Shown: positions 18,101 to 25,611, counted from the first letter of the stretch. The stretch is 64,000 nt of DNA from Rosistilla carotiformis (GCF_007753095.1 NZ_CP036348.1:5681411-5745410); one strand, 5' to 3'. Translations and numbers: made by a program. Notes: generated from the letters alone by a model not told the origin.

Positions 18101-18582
18101 ATGCTGGCGACACCTACCTGGCGGCGTTCCTGACAACCGAGCCTTCCGACGATGTGAGTGTCGAATCGATCGTTTCGCATCTCAAGGGGCGACTGCCGAT
18201 TTACATGGTTCCCCAACGCGTGGTGATTCTGGATCAATTGCCCCTGTTGGCCAGCGGCAAGGTCGATTCGAATCAGCTGCATGCCGATCCCCCATCGACC
18301 GCCGTATTGCATCGGGCCTATGTCGCGCCACAGACCCAGGTCCAGCAGATCCTCGCGGAGGTTTGGGCCAGTGTGCTGAATTTGGAACGGGTCGGAATCG
18401 ACGACGACTTCTACGACCTCGGCGGCGGATCGCTGCAAGCGCTCCGTATCGTTTCGGAATTATCAGCCCAAGACCTTGTTTCACAAAGCGACGACGACGG
18501 CCTTCCCCTGAGCCCTCAGATGCTTTTCCAATACACCACGATTTCTGAACTTTCGCCTCACCTGAGGCTTGCGAGTACATAA
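15190..18582 (+). CDS. Non-ribosomal peptide synthetase, TubC-docking-C-A-PCP
   Basis: An 1130-residue single-module NRPS. Residues 1-55 match the TubC N-terminal docking fold (LRQRGVKLW...GLLRFSASK...LQMRKHKAAILELL). The condensation domain (about 60-500) has HHIVFDA at 198-204 (the usual DG is DA). The adenylation domain (about 535-1030) has TSGSTGTPKG, NAYGPTE, YRSGDL and the terminal catalytic Lys in ASGKVDS. Hand alignment to GrsA gives pocket residues DPENIGAITK; Glu at the third position and the DxEN pattern resemble codes for ornithine/lysine, so a basic amino acid is a tentative prediction. The carrier domain has Ser1081 in GGGSLQA. No thioesterase or reductase follows. The C domain would join the polyketide acyl chain to the amino acid. 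The KAS III didomain gene starts 4 bases downstream. Confidence 0.95.
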   Translation: MISIDPLVDKLVADLRQRGVKLWNDGGLLRFSASKSALSPALMLQMRKHKAAILELLQQESPDDDDDQQTGPVSLGQESLWLLHKQFPDSPAYNTAATLRFVAPVEVAALRAAFQKLIARHEPLRTTFAAAPGHDVHAVVHSSATLDFQQADVADEAALHQRVRSEYLQPFRLDQSPLMRVRLFTRSANDQILLIVVHHIVFDAFSLWVMQDELKQLYASEVAGTDCLLPALPAQYSDFVRWQREFPETAAGNKQWDYWKQQLAGDPVPAELLWDRPRPRRSAARGATLHFPIDNQLAAGLRQLGRENNATPLAVGLAVFQTLMYRLTHIEDAVVGMTTAGRSTREYANAIGYFVNTLPIRGRIQGKLKFADVLTSAMQTTVEARQAQDFPFALLVQRLRPVRDLSAPPLCRVVFGLQKPMAGDDVASLLAGSNQSVEWGDTRVACYPMDQQEGQFDLVLELYQTPDGYTGVLKYDLNLMHTASAKRFADQFAHLLGQVVDDPHRDVDDYSIVPDAERAQLRQWAIAPQINDPQHLRFDRWFESQAAASPETSAAALGEHQLSYAELDALTNRVGRLLQQHGASIGSHVIVACGRTIEAPVLMLACFKIGAAYVPMSPTTPEVRACQMVSDCNPALVIAVPSLAHSLAQELPQQRVLDAATLLNLAADLDDARIGAAFGDETTAYVICTSGSTGTPKGIAVSHAALCRHTASMREVFGTTAADRMYQFSDLTFDPSIEQMVVPWSVGGAVVFRDDNLPSVEEFWQTMLDQKITIANLPPKYFEECSRAIPFGDAWPRSLRLMIVGGDVFPRDVASDWIDRGVRLLNAYGPTETVITATTCDVTADWARLRLPIGKPKPGSTAFVLDRRHRQMPIGVAGELYLGGPMLADGYVNLPEETAQRFIQVEVDGVVQRMYRSGDLTRWNSEGQLEFLGRIDRQVKIRGFRIELGDIEAALALHPSVSAGIVKAFEDAGDTYLAAFLTTEPSDDVSVESIVSHLKGRLPIYMVPQRVVILDQLPLLASGKVDSNQLHADPPSTAVLHRAYVAPQTQVQQILAEVWASVLNLERVGIDDDFYDLGGGSLQALRIVSELSAQDLVSQSDDDGLPLSPQMLFQYTTISELSPHLRLAST

Positions 18583-18586
18583 ACTG

Positions 18587-20602
18587 ATGTTGATGAAGAC
18601 TAACGATACCATGCTGCGTACCGTGATCGAGAGCATTGGTGCTTACCTGCCTTCGCACGAGGTGACGACCGACGAGATCGTACAGGGGTGCGAACGGAAA
18701 GTCCGCGTGCCGCTGGCGAAGCTGACAGGCATTCGTTCGCGTCGCCGCGCGGGGGTCGATGAGTTTTCGATCGATCTGGCAGAGAAAGCGGTCAGCGACT
18801 GCTTGAACCATTCGGCGTTGGCCGCCGACCAAATCGAGGCGATCGTCTGCACCAACATCTCGCGTTGGGACAGCAAGAATTCGGTCACATTTGAACCGGC
18901 GACCAGCGTCCGGCTGAAATCGCTGCTCGGACTGGACAACGCCATCGCGATCGACATCTCCAATGCGTGTGCTGGAATGTGGACCGGCGTCTACATGATC
19001 GATGCTTTGATTCGCAGCGGTGCGATCCGCAGTGGAATGGTCGTCAGCGGGGAATACATCACCCACCTGATCGATACCGCGCAGAAGGAAATCGTCGACT
19101 TCATGGATCCGCAATTGGCTTCGCTGACGCTGGGGGACGCCGGCGTCGCGCTGACGCTGACAGCCGCGGGATCGACCGGCAGCGGATTTCACGATCTCGA
19201 TATGTACACGCTCAGCAAATACAGCCAGTTTTGTGTTGCCAAGCCGACCGACAAGCCTCACGGCGGCGCGGCGATGTACACCGATGCGATCAAGGTCACC
19301 GAGTCGGTAGTCCCTCATGCGGCGCGGCACGCCAAAGATGTTCTCGATCGAAACGAATGGGGCTTCGATGCGATTGGACATGTGATCCCGCATCAAACCA
19401 GTAAGCTGACGATGCAAGAAGGGATGCGTGAGATCAAGCGGCTGTTCGATTACGACCTGTCGCAACGCCTGATTAACAACTTAGAACAAAGGGGCAACAC
19501 ATCCAGCAACGCCCACTTCTTGGCATTGCACGACGCGATGCGACGGCGCGAAGTCAAAGGAGGCGATTCGATCGTCTTTTGCATCTCCGGATCGGGTCAA
19601 ACGACGGGGACCGCCCTTTATGTGTGCGATGATTTGCCCGAACGGATCAATGCGGAAGACGCTCAAAACGGCAAACCGCGGCGCGAGATCGCGTCGACCG
19701 AATCGGCGCTGATGCCGATCCAATTGCAAGTCGAATCGCTAGGCATCGCGTATCCGCCGACTCGCGAAACCGCCGACACGCTGACCATGCTGCAGCAGGC
19801 CGGAGAGCAATGCTTGAAGCAATCCAGCTGCGAAAAACAGGACATCGATATCCTGATCGCCGCCTGCACCTACCGCACTGAATTTATCATGGAACCGGCG
19901 ATCGCAGCCTTGCTGGCCGGCCGGATGGAGATCAACTTCGATCGCGAACCCGAAGCCGAAGACAAGACGTTTGCCTTCGATGTGATCAACGGCGAAATTG
20001 GGATGATGAAGTCGTTGTTCTTGGCTTCGGAATTCATTCGCGCCGGTCGCGGCAAGAAGGTGATGGTCGTCGGATCGGAAGTCGACAACAACGCAGCCGA
20101 TCGCCCCGATCAATCGATCGACGTCTCGCCGATGGCGTCGGCGTTGATCGTCCAGGAATCGGTCGATGCGACCTGCGGATTTCTGTCCTTCCATTTCCAA
20201 GACTTCACGCAGTTCAAAGACCTCCGGAAATCCGAAGGCTACTGGAACCAGCAGGGGCAAGCCTGCATGAATTGCACCGATCAACCCGAAGCGTTGCACG
20301 CGGCCTATCTCGATTGTATCGAAACGACGGTCGCCAATTTCCTGCAAACCAATGAGCTTACGCGAGAAGACATCGCCCGCATTGTCCCCTCTCCGATCTC
20401 CAGCGCGTTTGTCGCCGATGTCGCAACGCGGTTGCAATTCCCTGCCGAAAAGGTGCTCGACATCTCCGACGCCAACGGTTCGCTGATGTCTTCGGCGATC
20501 CCCGTTGGCCTGAAAAACCTTGAAGTCGCCTCGGGTGAGATGGTGCTGTTCATAAGCGTCAGCCCCGGTATCCAGATCGGATGTGCCCTCTACATGGCGT
20601 AG
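18587..20602 (+). CDS. Fused tandem ketoacyl-ACP synthase III-like protein (active + degenerate domain)
   Basis: About 671 residues containing two thiolase-fold KAS III-like halves. The first (about 1-355) has a full triad: Cys128 (SNACAG), His269 (IPHQTS) and Asn304 (GNTSS). The second (about 375-671) keeps the fold signatures but has Glu470 (VINGEIG) for Cys and Ser602 (VPSPIS) for His, with no clear Asn. KAS III enzymes are homodimers; this looks like a heterodimer made by fusion, comparable in logic to PqsC-PqsB, where PqsB lacks the catalytic residues. As the last gene of an assembly line without thioesterase, it may release the carrier-bound acyl-amino acid by condensation or acyl transfer; this is inference. 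The ATG at 18587 was chosen (4 bases after the NRPS stop); TTG 18569 and ATG 18611 are alternatives. Confidence 0.88.
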   Translation: MLMKTNDTMLRTVIESIGAYLPSHEVTTDEIVQGCERKVRVPLAKLTGIRSRRRAGVDEFSIDLAEKAVSDCLNHSALAADQIEAIVCTNISRWDSKNSVTFEPATSVRLKSLLGLDNAIAIDISNACAGMWTGVYMIDALIRSGAIRSGMVVSGEYITHLIDTAQKEIVDFMDPQLASLTLGDAGVALTLTAAGSTGSGFHDLDMYTLSKYSQFCVAKPTDKPHGGAAMYTDAIKVTESVVPHAARHAKDVLDRNEWGFDAIGHVIPHQTSKLTMQEGMREIKRLFDYDLSQRLINNLEQRGNTSSNAHFLALHDAMRRREVKGGDSIVFCISGSGQTTGTALYVCDDLPERINAEDAQNGKPRREIASTESALMPIQLQVESLGIAYPPTRETADTLTMLQQAGEQCLKQSSCEKQDIDILIAACTYRTEFIMEPAIAALLAGRMEINFDREPEAEDKTFAFDVINGEIGMMKSLFLASEFIRAGRGKKVMVVGSEVDNNAADRPDQSIDVSPMASALIVQESVDATCGFLSFHFQDFTQFKDLRKSEGYWNQQGQACMNCTDQPEALHAAYLDCIETTVANFLQTNELTREDIARIVPSPISSAFVADVATRLQFPAEKVLDISDANGSLMSSAIPVGLKNLEVASGEMVLFISVSPGIQIGCALYMA

Positions 20603-20606
20603 CGGG

Positions 20607-21659
20607 CTATTCGATTTCGCAACCGCTCGATTCGCGTTTCGCGCAGACCGATGCCGGCTTGTTTCTTGCCTGCGTGATTTCGATCGTTAAGCGATCCCCG
20701 TCGTCGGCCGACAACAGACGCTGTCGCATCGCTTCAGCCGATTCCTGATCGGGGCAAAACGCAAAAATGGTCGGTCCCCACGAACTCTGGCCGATCCCTT
20801 GGCAACCGGCATCGCGAAGCCACGCGACCAGTGCCTCCAGTTGCGGACCGTTGTAGGCGCCGCCTTGCACCGGGGCAAACAACATTCCCGACGCATGGTT
20901 GTAGCGCGAGACCGAATTGCAAAAAGCTTCAAAATCGTGAGCAATGCTCGCCGGCAAGATCTCGTCGTTCATGATCGCCAATAGCGCATCGCGTTCGGCG
21001 GGAGCGGCGGATGCCAATTGAGCGAAGTGCGCCTGTTCCACGCCACCATGAACGTGCGCTTTGAACTGGCGAGGCCGCACCAACAAGATCCGCCAGTGGC
21101 TAGGAAACGGCTGCGTCGCGGTGAGCCTTCCCAACATCTGCCCCTCGGGGATTCCCGATTCGACGACTAACCCGCCGTGCGCAAACCCATGCACTCCGAT
21201 CGCCGAACGTCGCCCACGCGCCGCGATCTCCGCCGCCAATTGCTTCAAGGAGATCGGCATCTGCAACAACGTCGTCAAGGCGGTGGCAATCGCGAGGTTG
21301 ATCTGAGTTCCCGATCCCAAACCGGCGTGCGCGTCGGATGACTGCAGCAGTTGCAGATCGCAGGAGGGCAGCGTGGGCAGTCCAAAGTAATCGACAAACC
21401 GCTGGGCAACTTCTCGGCACCGCGTTTCGAATTCACCTTCGAATCGAAACCGATCCGACCGGACAGCGCGGACATGAACGCTCGGTCGGCGAATCATCAG
21501 CCCGCAACCGCCGTAGCAGACGCGATCGACAGGCTGGGTCGACAACAGCCCAAAATGCAACCGGCTGCCCGTGACAACATCCACCCGCTGGCAAGCGACA
21601 GGATGCGTGGGCAGGTGCGACGCGCAGGTCGCTTCGGAGCTGGGATCATGAGCGGACAT
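20607..21659 (-). CDS. Beta-ribofuranosylaminobenzene 5'-phosphate synthase (GHMP kinase superfamily)
   Basis: A 350-residue protein with the beta-RFAP synthase pattern: SRLHFGLLS near the start, YGGCGLMI, the GHMP-type glycine-rich AGLGSGTQIN, and a C-terminal QSSWGPTIFAF segment. The enzyme condenses 4-hydroxybenzoate or p-aminobenzoate with phosphoribosyl pyrophosphate, the first committed step of (dephospho)tetrahydromethanopterin synthesis. Planctomycetes are known to carry H4MPT-linked C1 genes, so this is expected in that phylum and unusual elsewhere in bacteria. Its stop lies 4 bases from the stop of the convergent KAS gene, with no terminator between. It probably marks the boundary of the biosynthetic cluster. 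Confidence 0.85.
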   Translation of the reverse strand: MSAHDPSSEATCASHLPTHPVACQRVDVVTGSRLHFGLLSTQPVDRVCYGGCGLMIRRPSVHVRAVRSDRFRFEGEFETRCREVAQRFVDYFGLPTLPSCDLQLLQSSDAHAGLGSGTQINLAIATALTTLLQMPISLKQLAAEIAARGRRSAIGVHGFAHGGLVVESGIPEGQMLGRLTATQPFPSHWRILLVRPRQFKAHVHGGVEQAHFAQLASAAPAERDALLAIMNDEILPASIAHDFEAFCNSVSRYNHASGMLFAPVQGGAYNGPQLEALVAWLRDAGCQGIGQSSWGPTIFAFCPDQESAEAMRQRLLSADDGDRLTIEITQARNKPASVCAKRESSGCEIE

Positions 21660-21746
21660 GCCCCCAGTTTAAAGTCACTGGCAGTGTCAAAGCTACCCTA
21701 GCCAATCGCGATGCAAACGATCCCCAACGGCCCCTGGCGATCGAAC

Positions 21747-22103
21747 TCACCACTGCACAGGAAACCGATGCGATCCCGATTCCAGCTGTGGCAGCAACGT
21801 GTGCCGGGCGACAGCCTTCAACGGCAGCGGGGCGTACAGATGCGGGAAGAGGTCGCCGCCGCGCGAGACCTCCCACCTCAGTGCTTCGCCCAGCGAATCG
21901 GTAGCGACCTCGGCCAGGATCAAGTCTCCCAGTCCCGCAAAATGCTTCGCCACCGTCTCTTCCAGCTGATGCTCGGCGGAAAAATGGATAAATCCATCGG
22001 CAAGATCGATTGGAGCTCCAAGAAACTGGCCCTCGTTTCGGAAGGCTTGCCACTGCGCCGGCGTCAGAATTTTGTAGATCAATGGATGGGGATCGTTCAT
22101 CAT
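21747..22103 (-). CDS. DUF952 family protein
   Basis: A 118-residue protein with the DUF952 layout: IYKILTPAQW near the start, GFIHFSAEHQLEETVAKHF, and a C-terminal GDLFPHLYAPLPL. The family is small, cytoplasmic and of unknown biochemical function; structures relate it to ADP-ribosyltransferase-like folds in some reports, which I cannot test here. Its ATG directly follows the TAA stop of the upstream amidohydrolase (TAAATG), so the two are translationally coupled. An in-frame second ATG one codon later is an alternative start. Confidence 0.85.
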   Translation of the reverse strand: MMNDPHPLIYKILTPAQWQAFRNEGQFLGAPIDLADGFIHFSAEHQLEETVAKHFAGLGDLILAEVATDSLGEALRWEVSRGGDLFPHLYAPLPLKAVARHTLLPQLESGSHRFPVQW

Positions 22104-23342
22104 TTATCGTTCTCCGAGAAGTTGAATAGGCTGTGCATCCAGCAGCGTCTCCCACAGCGAAGCCTCCGTCGCTGCAGCGGTCTTCAATACGAATAGGTGG
22201 CCATCCGATCCAGGCTGCAGACGCCCATAGGTCGGCTGTCCCAAAGCGTCGGCTCCGTGCCGCGTCGCCATCGCGACGACATCACGTGGATCAAGATCCT
22301 GCCGATGCCGCAGGAGATGCCGAACCTCGTTCCACAGATCGAGATCGGGATTCGACGCGCGCGAATCGGTTCCCAAAGCAACCCGCACCCCGGCGGCCAT
22401 CAAGTCGGCGACGGGATGTGGTGCATGATCGAAGAAGGCGTGCGTGCGTGGGCAATAAACAACCGACAACCGCTGGTGATGACTGGCGATCGTTTGAATC
22501 TCGTCAGCCGAAAGGTAGTTCCCGTGGACCAACAGTCCTCGGGGAGCGGTGGCGACGCGTTGGATCATCTGATCGATCGTGATCGCCAGCGGATACTGTT
22601 CCAATCCCGGCAGGCCCAGCGATTCGAAGGTCTCCCGCAACGGACCGTCTCCACTTTCGATAAACCTTCGCTCTTCGAGCGATTCGGCCAAATGAATCGC
22701 TAACGGAATTGAACGGCTTCGCGCCCTATCGATACACGATTCGAGTAGCGCTGGCGGGACGGAATACGGTGCGTGCGGGCTGATGCCAAATGCGATCCGA
22801 TCGTTTCCACCGCCAGCGATTTGCGTTTCGGCCCAGTCGAGCAATTCCTGCTGCCGCCCGGGCGATAAGCCTAAGACTTCGCAAAAGGCAACGATCCGCA
22901 GCTCTCTGTCGCTTGCGAGGCTCTGCTGCGCAACGACCGCTTCGTAGGGCCACGGTTTCGTTGCGATCTCTCCCAATAGCGCCGTGCCGGTGCGGACGAC
23001 TTCGTCGATCCCCTTCAGGATCGCTGCCGTCCGTTGGTCCTGAGTCAATTGCTGTTGCCGACGTGCGCAGACGACTTCGGGCAACCAATCGGCGATCGAC
23101 ATCCCCGCGGTACCGATCGGAGTCGCTAGGTCGGAGAACTCAAGGTGCGTGTGCGCGTTGACGAGCCCCGGTAGGATCGCCACGTCCCCCAGATCGCTTA
23201 GATAGGATTGGCCGCGGTAGGATTCGACAGAGACGATCCGTCCTGAGGCGATTGAGATCACGCCATCGTGGACGACGGGAGCGGCGACCGGTACGATCCA
23301 GCGAGCGCGATAGTTTATTGGAGCGACTTCGCTTAAAGACAT
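22104..23342 (-). CDS. Amidohydrolase family deaminase (possible aminodeoxyfutalosine deaminase)
   Basis: A 412-residue cytoplasmic metal-dependent hydrolase. Visible ligands and motifs: NAHTHLEF (HxH on beta strand 1), SPHAPYS, LAIHLAES, LVHGNYLS and ALGTDSRASNPDLDLWNE (catalytic Asp). This is the SAH/guanine/aminofutalosine deaminase branch of the superfamily. Because mqnA and mqnC are present at 60906-62952, deamination of 6-aminodeoxyfutalosine in menaquinone synthesis is a reasonable but unproven guess; chlorohydrolase-like or 5'-deoxyadenosine deaminase roles are alternatives. The ATG at 23342 overlaps the ATG of the divergent glycosylase gene; an in-frame TTG at 23387 would lie inside that gene. 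Confidence 0.8.
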   Translation of the reverse strand: MSLSEVAPINYRARWIVPVAAPVVHDGVISIASGRIVSVESYRGQSYLSDLGDVAILPGLVNAHTHLEFSDLATPIGTAGMSIADWLPEVVCARRQQQLTQDQRTAAILKGIDEVVRTGTALLGEIATKPWPYEAVVAQQSLASDRELRIVAFCEVLGLSPGRQQELLDWAETQIAGGGNDRIAFGISPHAPYSVPPALLESCIDRARSRSIPLAIHLAESLEERRFIESGDGPLRETFESLGLPGLEQYPLAITIDQMIQRVATAPRGLLVHGNYLSADEIQTIASHHQRLSVVYCPRTHAFFDHAPHPVADLMAAGVRVALGTDSRASNPDLDLWNEVRHLLRHRQDLDPRDVVAMATRHGADALGQPTYGRLQPGSDGHLFVLKTAAATEASLWETLLDAQPIQLLGER

Positions 23343-23988
23343 GACCAAAACCGTGGATACTGAAAAACAAACGACGACCTGGCCCAAACCACTGGCCCCA
23401 TCCTTCTACCGCCGCCCCCCCGAGATCGTTGCGAGGGCATTGATTGGCAAGACGTTGCTGCACCGTCGCGATGACCAGGTCGTGGGTGGAGTGATCGTGG
23501 AGACGGAAGCTTATCTTGCCCAATCGGATCCCGCCTGTCATGCGGCCCGCGGGATGACACCGCGCAACCGCACGATGTTTGGCCCCGAAGGGCGATTGTA
23601 CGTCTACACGATCCACGCCAAGTATTGCCTGAACGCGGTCACGCAGCGAGCGGGCGTTGGTAGCGCGGTATTGATCCGAGCGATCGAACCGCGATGGGGA
23701 ATCGAAGTGATGCAGCAGCGGCGTGGCCAGCATGCGAGCGACCGGCTGTGTCGTGGCCCTGCGATGTTGTGCCAGGCGATGGGCATCGATTTACAACACG
23801 ATGGCGTTTGCTTGACCGAAACGACTACGGTTTGGATCGGTCGGTCGGTTCAACGCATCATCGCCTCGCAAATCGTGACCGCGCCCCGGATTGGAATTTC
23901 ACAAGCCAAGGAAATACCGCTTCGCTATTTTGTACGGAACAGCCCGTTTGTCAGTGGCCCCAAATACTGGCACAAGACCGCCCCTTGA
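23341..23988 (+). CDS. DNA-3-methyladenine glycosylase (AAG/MPG family)
   Basis: A 215-residue base-excision repair glycosylase that removes alkylated purines. Family motifs are LAPSFYRRPPEIVARALIGK, VETEAY (containing the catalytic Glu), HAARGMTPRN, MFGPEGRLYVY and a C-terminal RNSPFVSG. The conserved fold starts near residue 18, so the N-terminus is slightly long; a GTG at 23353 is the only other early start. The ATG shares bases with the divergent amidohydrolase ATG (CATG at 23340-23343), so each gene's 5' untranslated region and promoter must lie inside the other if both starts are right. Confidence 0.92.
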   Translation: MTKTVDTEKQTTTWPKPLAPSFYRRPPEIVARALIGKTLLHRRDDQVVGGVIVETEAYLAQSDPACHAARGMTPRNRTMFGPEGRLYVYTIHAKYCLNAVTQRAGVGSAVLIRAIEPRWGIEVMQQRRGQHASDRLCRGPAMLCQAMGIDLQHDGVCLTETTTVWIGRSVQRIIASQIVTAPRIGISQAKEIPLRYFVRNSPFVSGPKYWHKTAP

Positions 23989-24555
23989 TCTGAGGAACCG
24001 AATGCTGCCGGAGGCCGGTCCCTACGAACCGTTTACGGCGAAAGTGAACGACGGAGACAGTGCCACGGGAATGCTAGCAAAATCCCAATCCTGCCCCTCG
24101 GTGAACCACACGCCAAATCCGGGCATGCGGGTGCGGGCGGTAATTTCGTCATGCCTGCTGGTCGATGCTCGCAGCTTGCAGGATCCGCAGCCGACGCAAC
24201 GCTGGATTGCGGGCACAAATCGTGAAGGCCCGACCAAAAATTACCGTTCAATTGCCCGAATCGAGAACGTGGTTCGCAGCGCCCAGCGTTTGTGATATAA
24301 AGCGTCGACCACAGGCGAGCGCGGCTGTTTGTGCGAAAACGCCGGCCGCGCTTTCTTATTAATTTGCTACGATTTTCCGCTGTGTCGTGGATTATCGCGG
24401 TCGATATATAATTCTTTGTGGAAAATCGTGCGTTTAACCCATTGAGCAATTTGGGGGCCAGACGCTATATTTCGTGGTTCTTAGCCAGCTCGATGGTTCG
24501 CTGTGGGCGAACGTCTGCATTGATAGCACGGCAACTGTGACAGGAGAATGCCGTT
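23989..24555. other. Intergenic region upstream of the ribosomal protein operon
   Basis: This 567-base stretch holds no convincing gene. Short open frames exist but show no motif, Shine-Dalgarno site or codon bias. It contains the hairpin listed at 24318-24352, then an AT-rich segment (about 24355-24425, including GATATATAATTCTTTG near 24400) that is the likeliest promoter region of the alpha operon. AGGAGAA lies upstream of the rpsM start. Confidence 0.5.
24318..24352 (+). terminator. Hairpin with T-rich tail upstream of rpsM (terminator or attenuator)
   Basis: An 8-bp perfect stem (AGCGCGGC at 24318-24325, GCCGCGCT at 24345-24352) with a 19-base loop, followed by TTCTTATT. It may end read-through from the glycosylase gene. 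If the operon promoter lies upstream of it, it could instead act as an attenuator. The T-run is short, so termination is not certain. Confidence 0.45.
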
Positions 24556-24939
24556 ATGCCCCGTATTTTGGGCGTTGATGTCCCTAACGACAAACAAATT
24601 CAATATTCGCTGACATACCTCTACGGCGTTGGTTTATATACCGCACGTGAAGCGTGTGAGCGTTTGCAAATCGATCCAAAGCGCAAAGCGTTCGAGTTGA
24701 CCGAAGAAGAAGTCAGTAAACTGGCTGCTTTCTTGGAAAGCGAATACACCGTCGAAGGTCCTTTGCGTCGTCAGCTGAGTTCGAACATCAGCCGTCTACG
24801 TGAAGTCAAGGCTTACCGCGGCATTCGGCACCGCCTGGGGCTGCCCGTTCGCGGCCAGCGCACCAAGACGAATGCCCGAACACGCAAGGGCCCCAAGAAG
24901 ACTGTCGCCGGTAAGAAGGGCGTTAAAGACTTGCGGTAA
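24556..24939 (+). CDS. rpsM: Ribosomal protein S13
   Basis: A 127-residue S13 starting MPRILGVDVPNDKQI, with the helix-hairpin-helix segment YGVGLYTAREACE, the RLREVKAYRGIRHRLGLPVRGQ signature and the basic RTKTNARTRKG tail that contacts tRNA and helix 42 of 16S rRNA. The start is supported by AGGAGAA placed just upstream. It is the first gene of the alpha operon; rpsK follows after an unusually long 188-base structured spacer. Confidence 0.98.
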   Translation: MPRILGVDVPNDKQIQYSLTYLYGVGLYTAREACERLQIDPKRKAFELTEEEVSKLAAFLESEYTVEGPLRRQLSSNISRLREVKAYRGIRHRLGLPVRGQRTKTNARTRKGPKKTVAGKKGVKDLR

Positions 24940-25061
24940 TCCCATTTGTGGACCGCAGCGACCGGGGCACTGCTCCGGTCGGGCCTGTGTTGAGCAGGCA
25001 ACTCGCCAGCTCCCCGCCAGAAACGCTCCGAATTCCAAGTTGTCCTTTTCACCAAATGGGA
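24940..25061 (+). promoter_or_regulatory. Structured RNA candidate in the rpsM-rpsK spacer
   Basis: A 122-base element closed by a 9-bp perfect helix (TCCCATTTG at 24940-24948 with CAAATGGGA at 25053-25061). Inside are a 9-bp hairpin at 24960-24980 (GACCGGGGC, loop ACT, GCTCCGGTC; one G-U pair) and a 5-bp hairpin at 24983-24999 (GCCTG, 7-base loop, CAGGC). Such a multibranched fold in the middle of a ribosomal protein operon suggests a regulatory or processing site; protein binding is inferred, not shown. Confidence 0.55.
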
Positions 25062-25127
25062 TATGCCCTTCGCTAGTGCAATTATTGCCAGGGAAGCCCA
25101 GCAAACCAGACTGAGAAGATTTAAAAC

Positions 25128-25511
25128 GTGTCAAAAGTTAAAACCAAGAAAAAGCAACGGCGTAACGTGGTATCGGGCATTGCCCACATCCATGCCACCT
25201 TCAACAACACGACCGTCACCATCACAGATCCCAAGGGCGAGACCTTGTGCTGGGCTAGCGCTGGCACGTGCGGGTTCAAGGGCAGCCGAAAGAGCACTCC
25301 TTTCGCCGGTCAAATGGCAGCGCAACAATGTGCAGAGAAGGCACAGAAGTTTGGCGTTCGCGAAGTTGAAGTGCGCGTCAAAGGCCCCGGCAGCGGACGC
25401 GAAAACGCGATCACTTCGCTGCAATCGGCAGGCCTGAAGGTCAAACTGATCGAAGACGTCACCCCGATCCCCCACAACGGTTGCCGGCCGCGTAAGAAGC
25501 GACGCGTCTAG
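25128..25511 (+). CDS. rpsK: Ribosomal protein S11
   Basis: A 127-residue S11 beginning at a GTG ([17 protein letters not shown]). The family core is intact: [56 protein letters not shown] and the basic C-terminal [22 protein letters not shown] lies about 10 bases upstream of the GTG. The expected next gene of the alpha operon, rpsD (S4), is not here; rpoA follows after 100 bases. Confidence 0.98.
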   Translation: MSKVKTKKKQRRNVVSGIAHIHATFNNTTVTITDPKGETLCWASAGTCGFKGSRKSTPFAGQMAAQQCAEKAQKFGVREVEVRVKGPGSGRENAITSLQSAGLKVKLIEDVTPIPHNGCRPRKKRRV

Positions 25512-25545
25512 CGTTTGCTGGTCCGCCAGGTCACCGTATTGCAAG

Positions 25546-25566
25546 CACTGGGCCGATGGTCCAGTG
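25546..25566 (+). promoter_or_regulatory. Strong hairpin in the rpsK-rpoA spacer
   Basis: A 9-bp stem with a 3-base loop: CACTGGGCC, GAT, GGTCCAGTG, containing one G-U pair. It has the same length, loop size and wobble position as the hairpin at 24960-24980. No T-run follows, so it is not an intrinsic terminator; an RNase processing or protein-binding site is possible. Confidence 0.5.
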
Positions 25567-25611
25567 AAGCCTCCCACTAAAATCAGTTTTCCGTAACAAG
25601 GAACATCAGCC

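Noticed and set aside
24022-24237. 71-codon minus-strand frame with CVGCGSC
   Set aside because: One CxxCxxC cluster only, start without Shine-Dalgarno and no neighbouring motif; treated as chance in the intergenic region.
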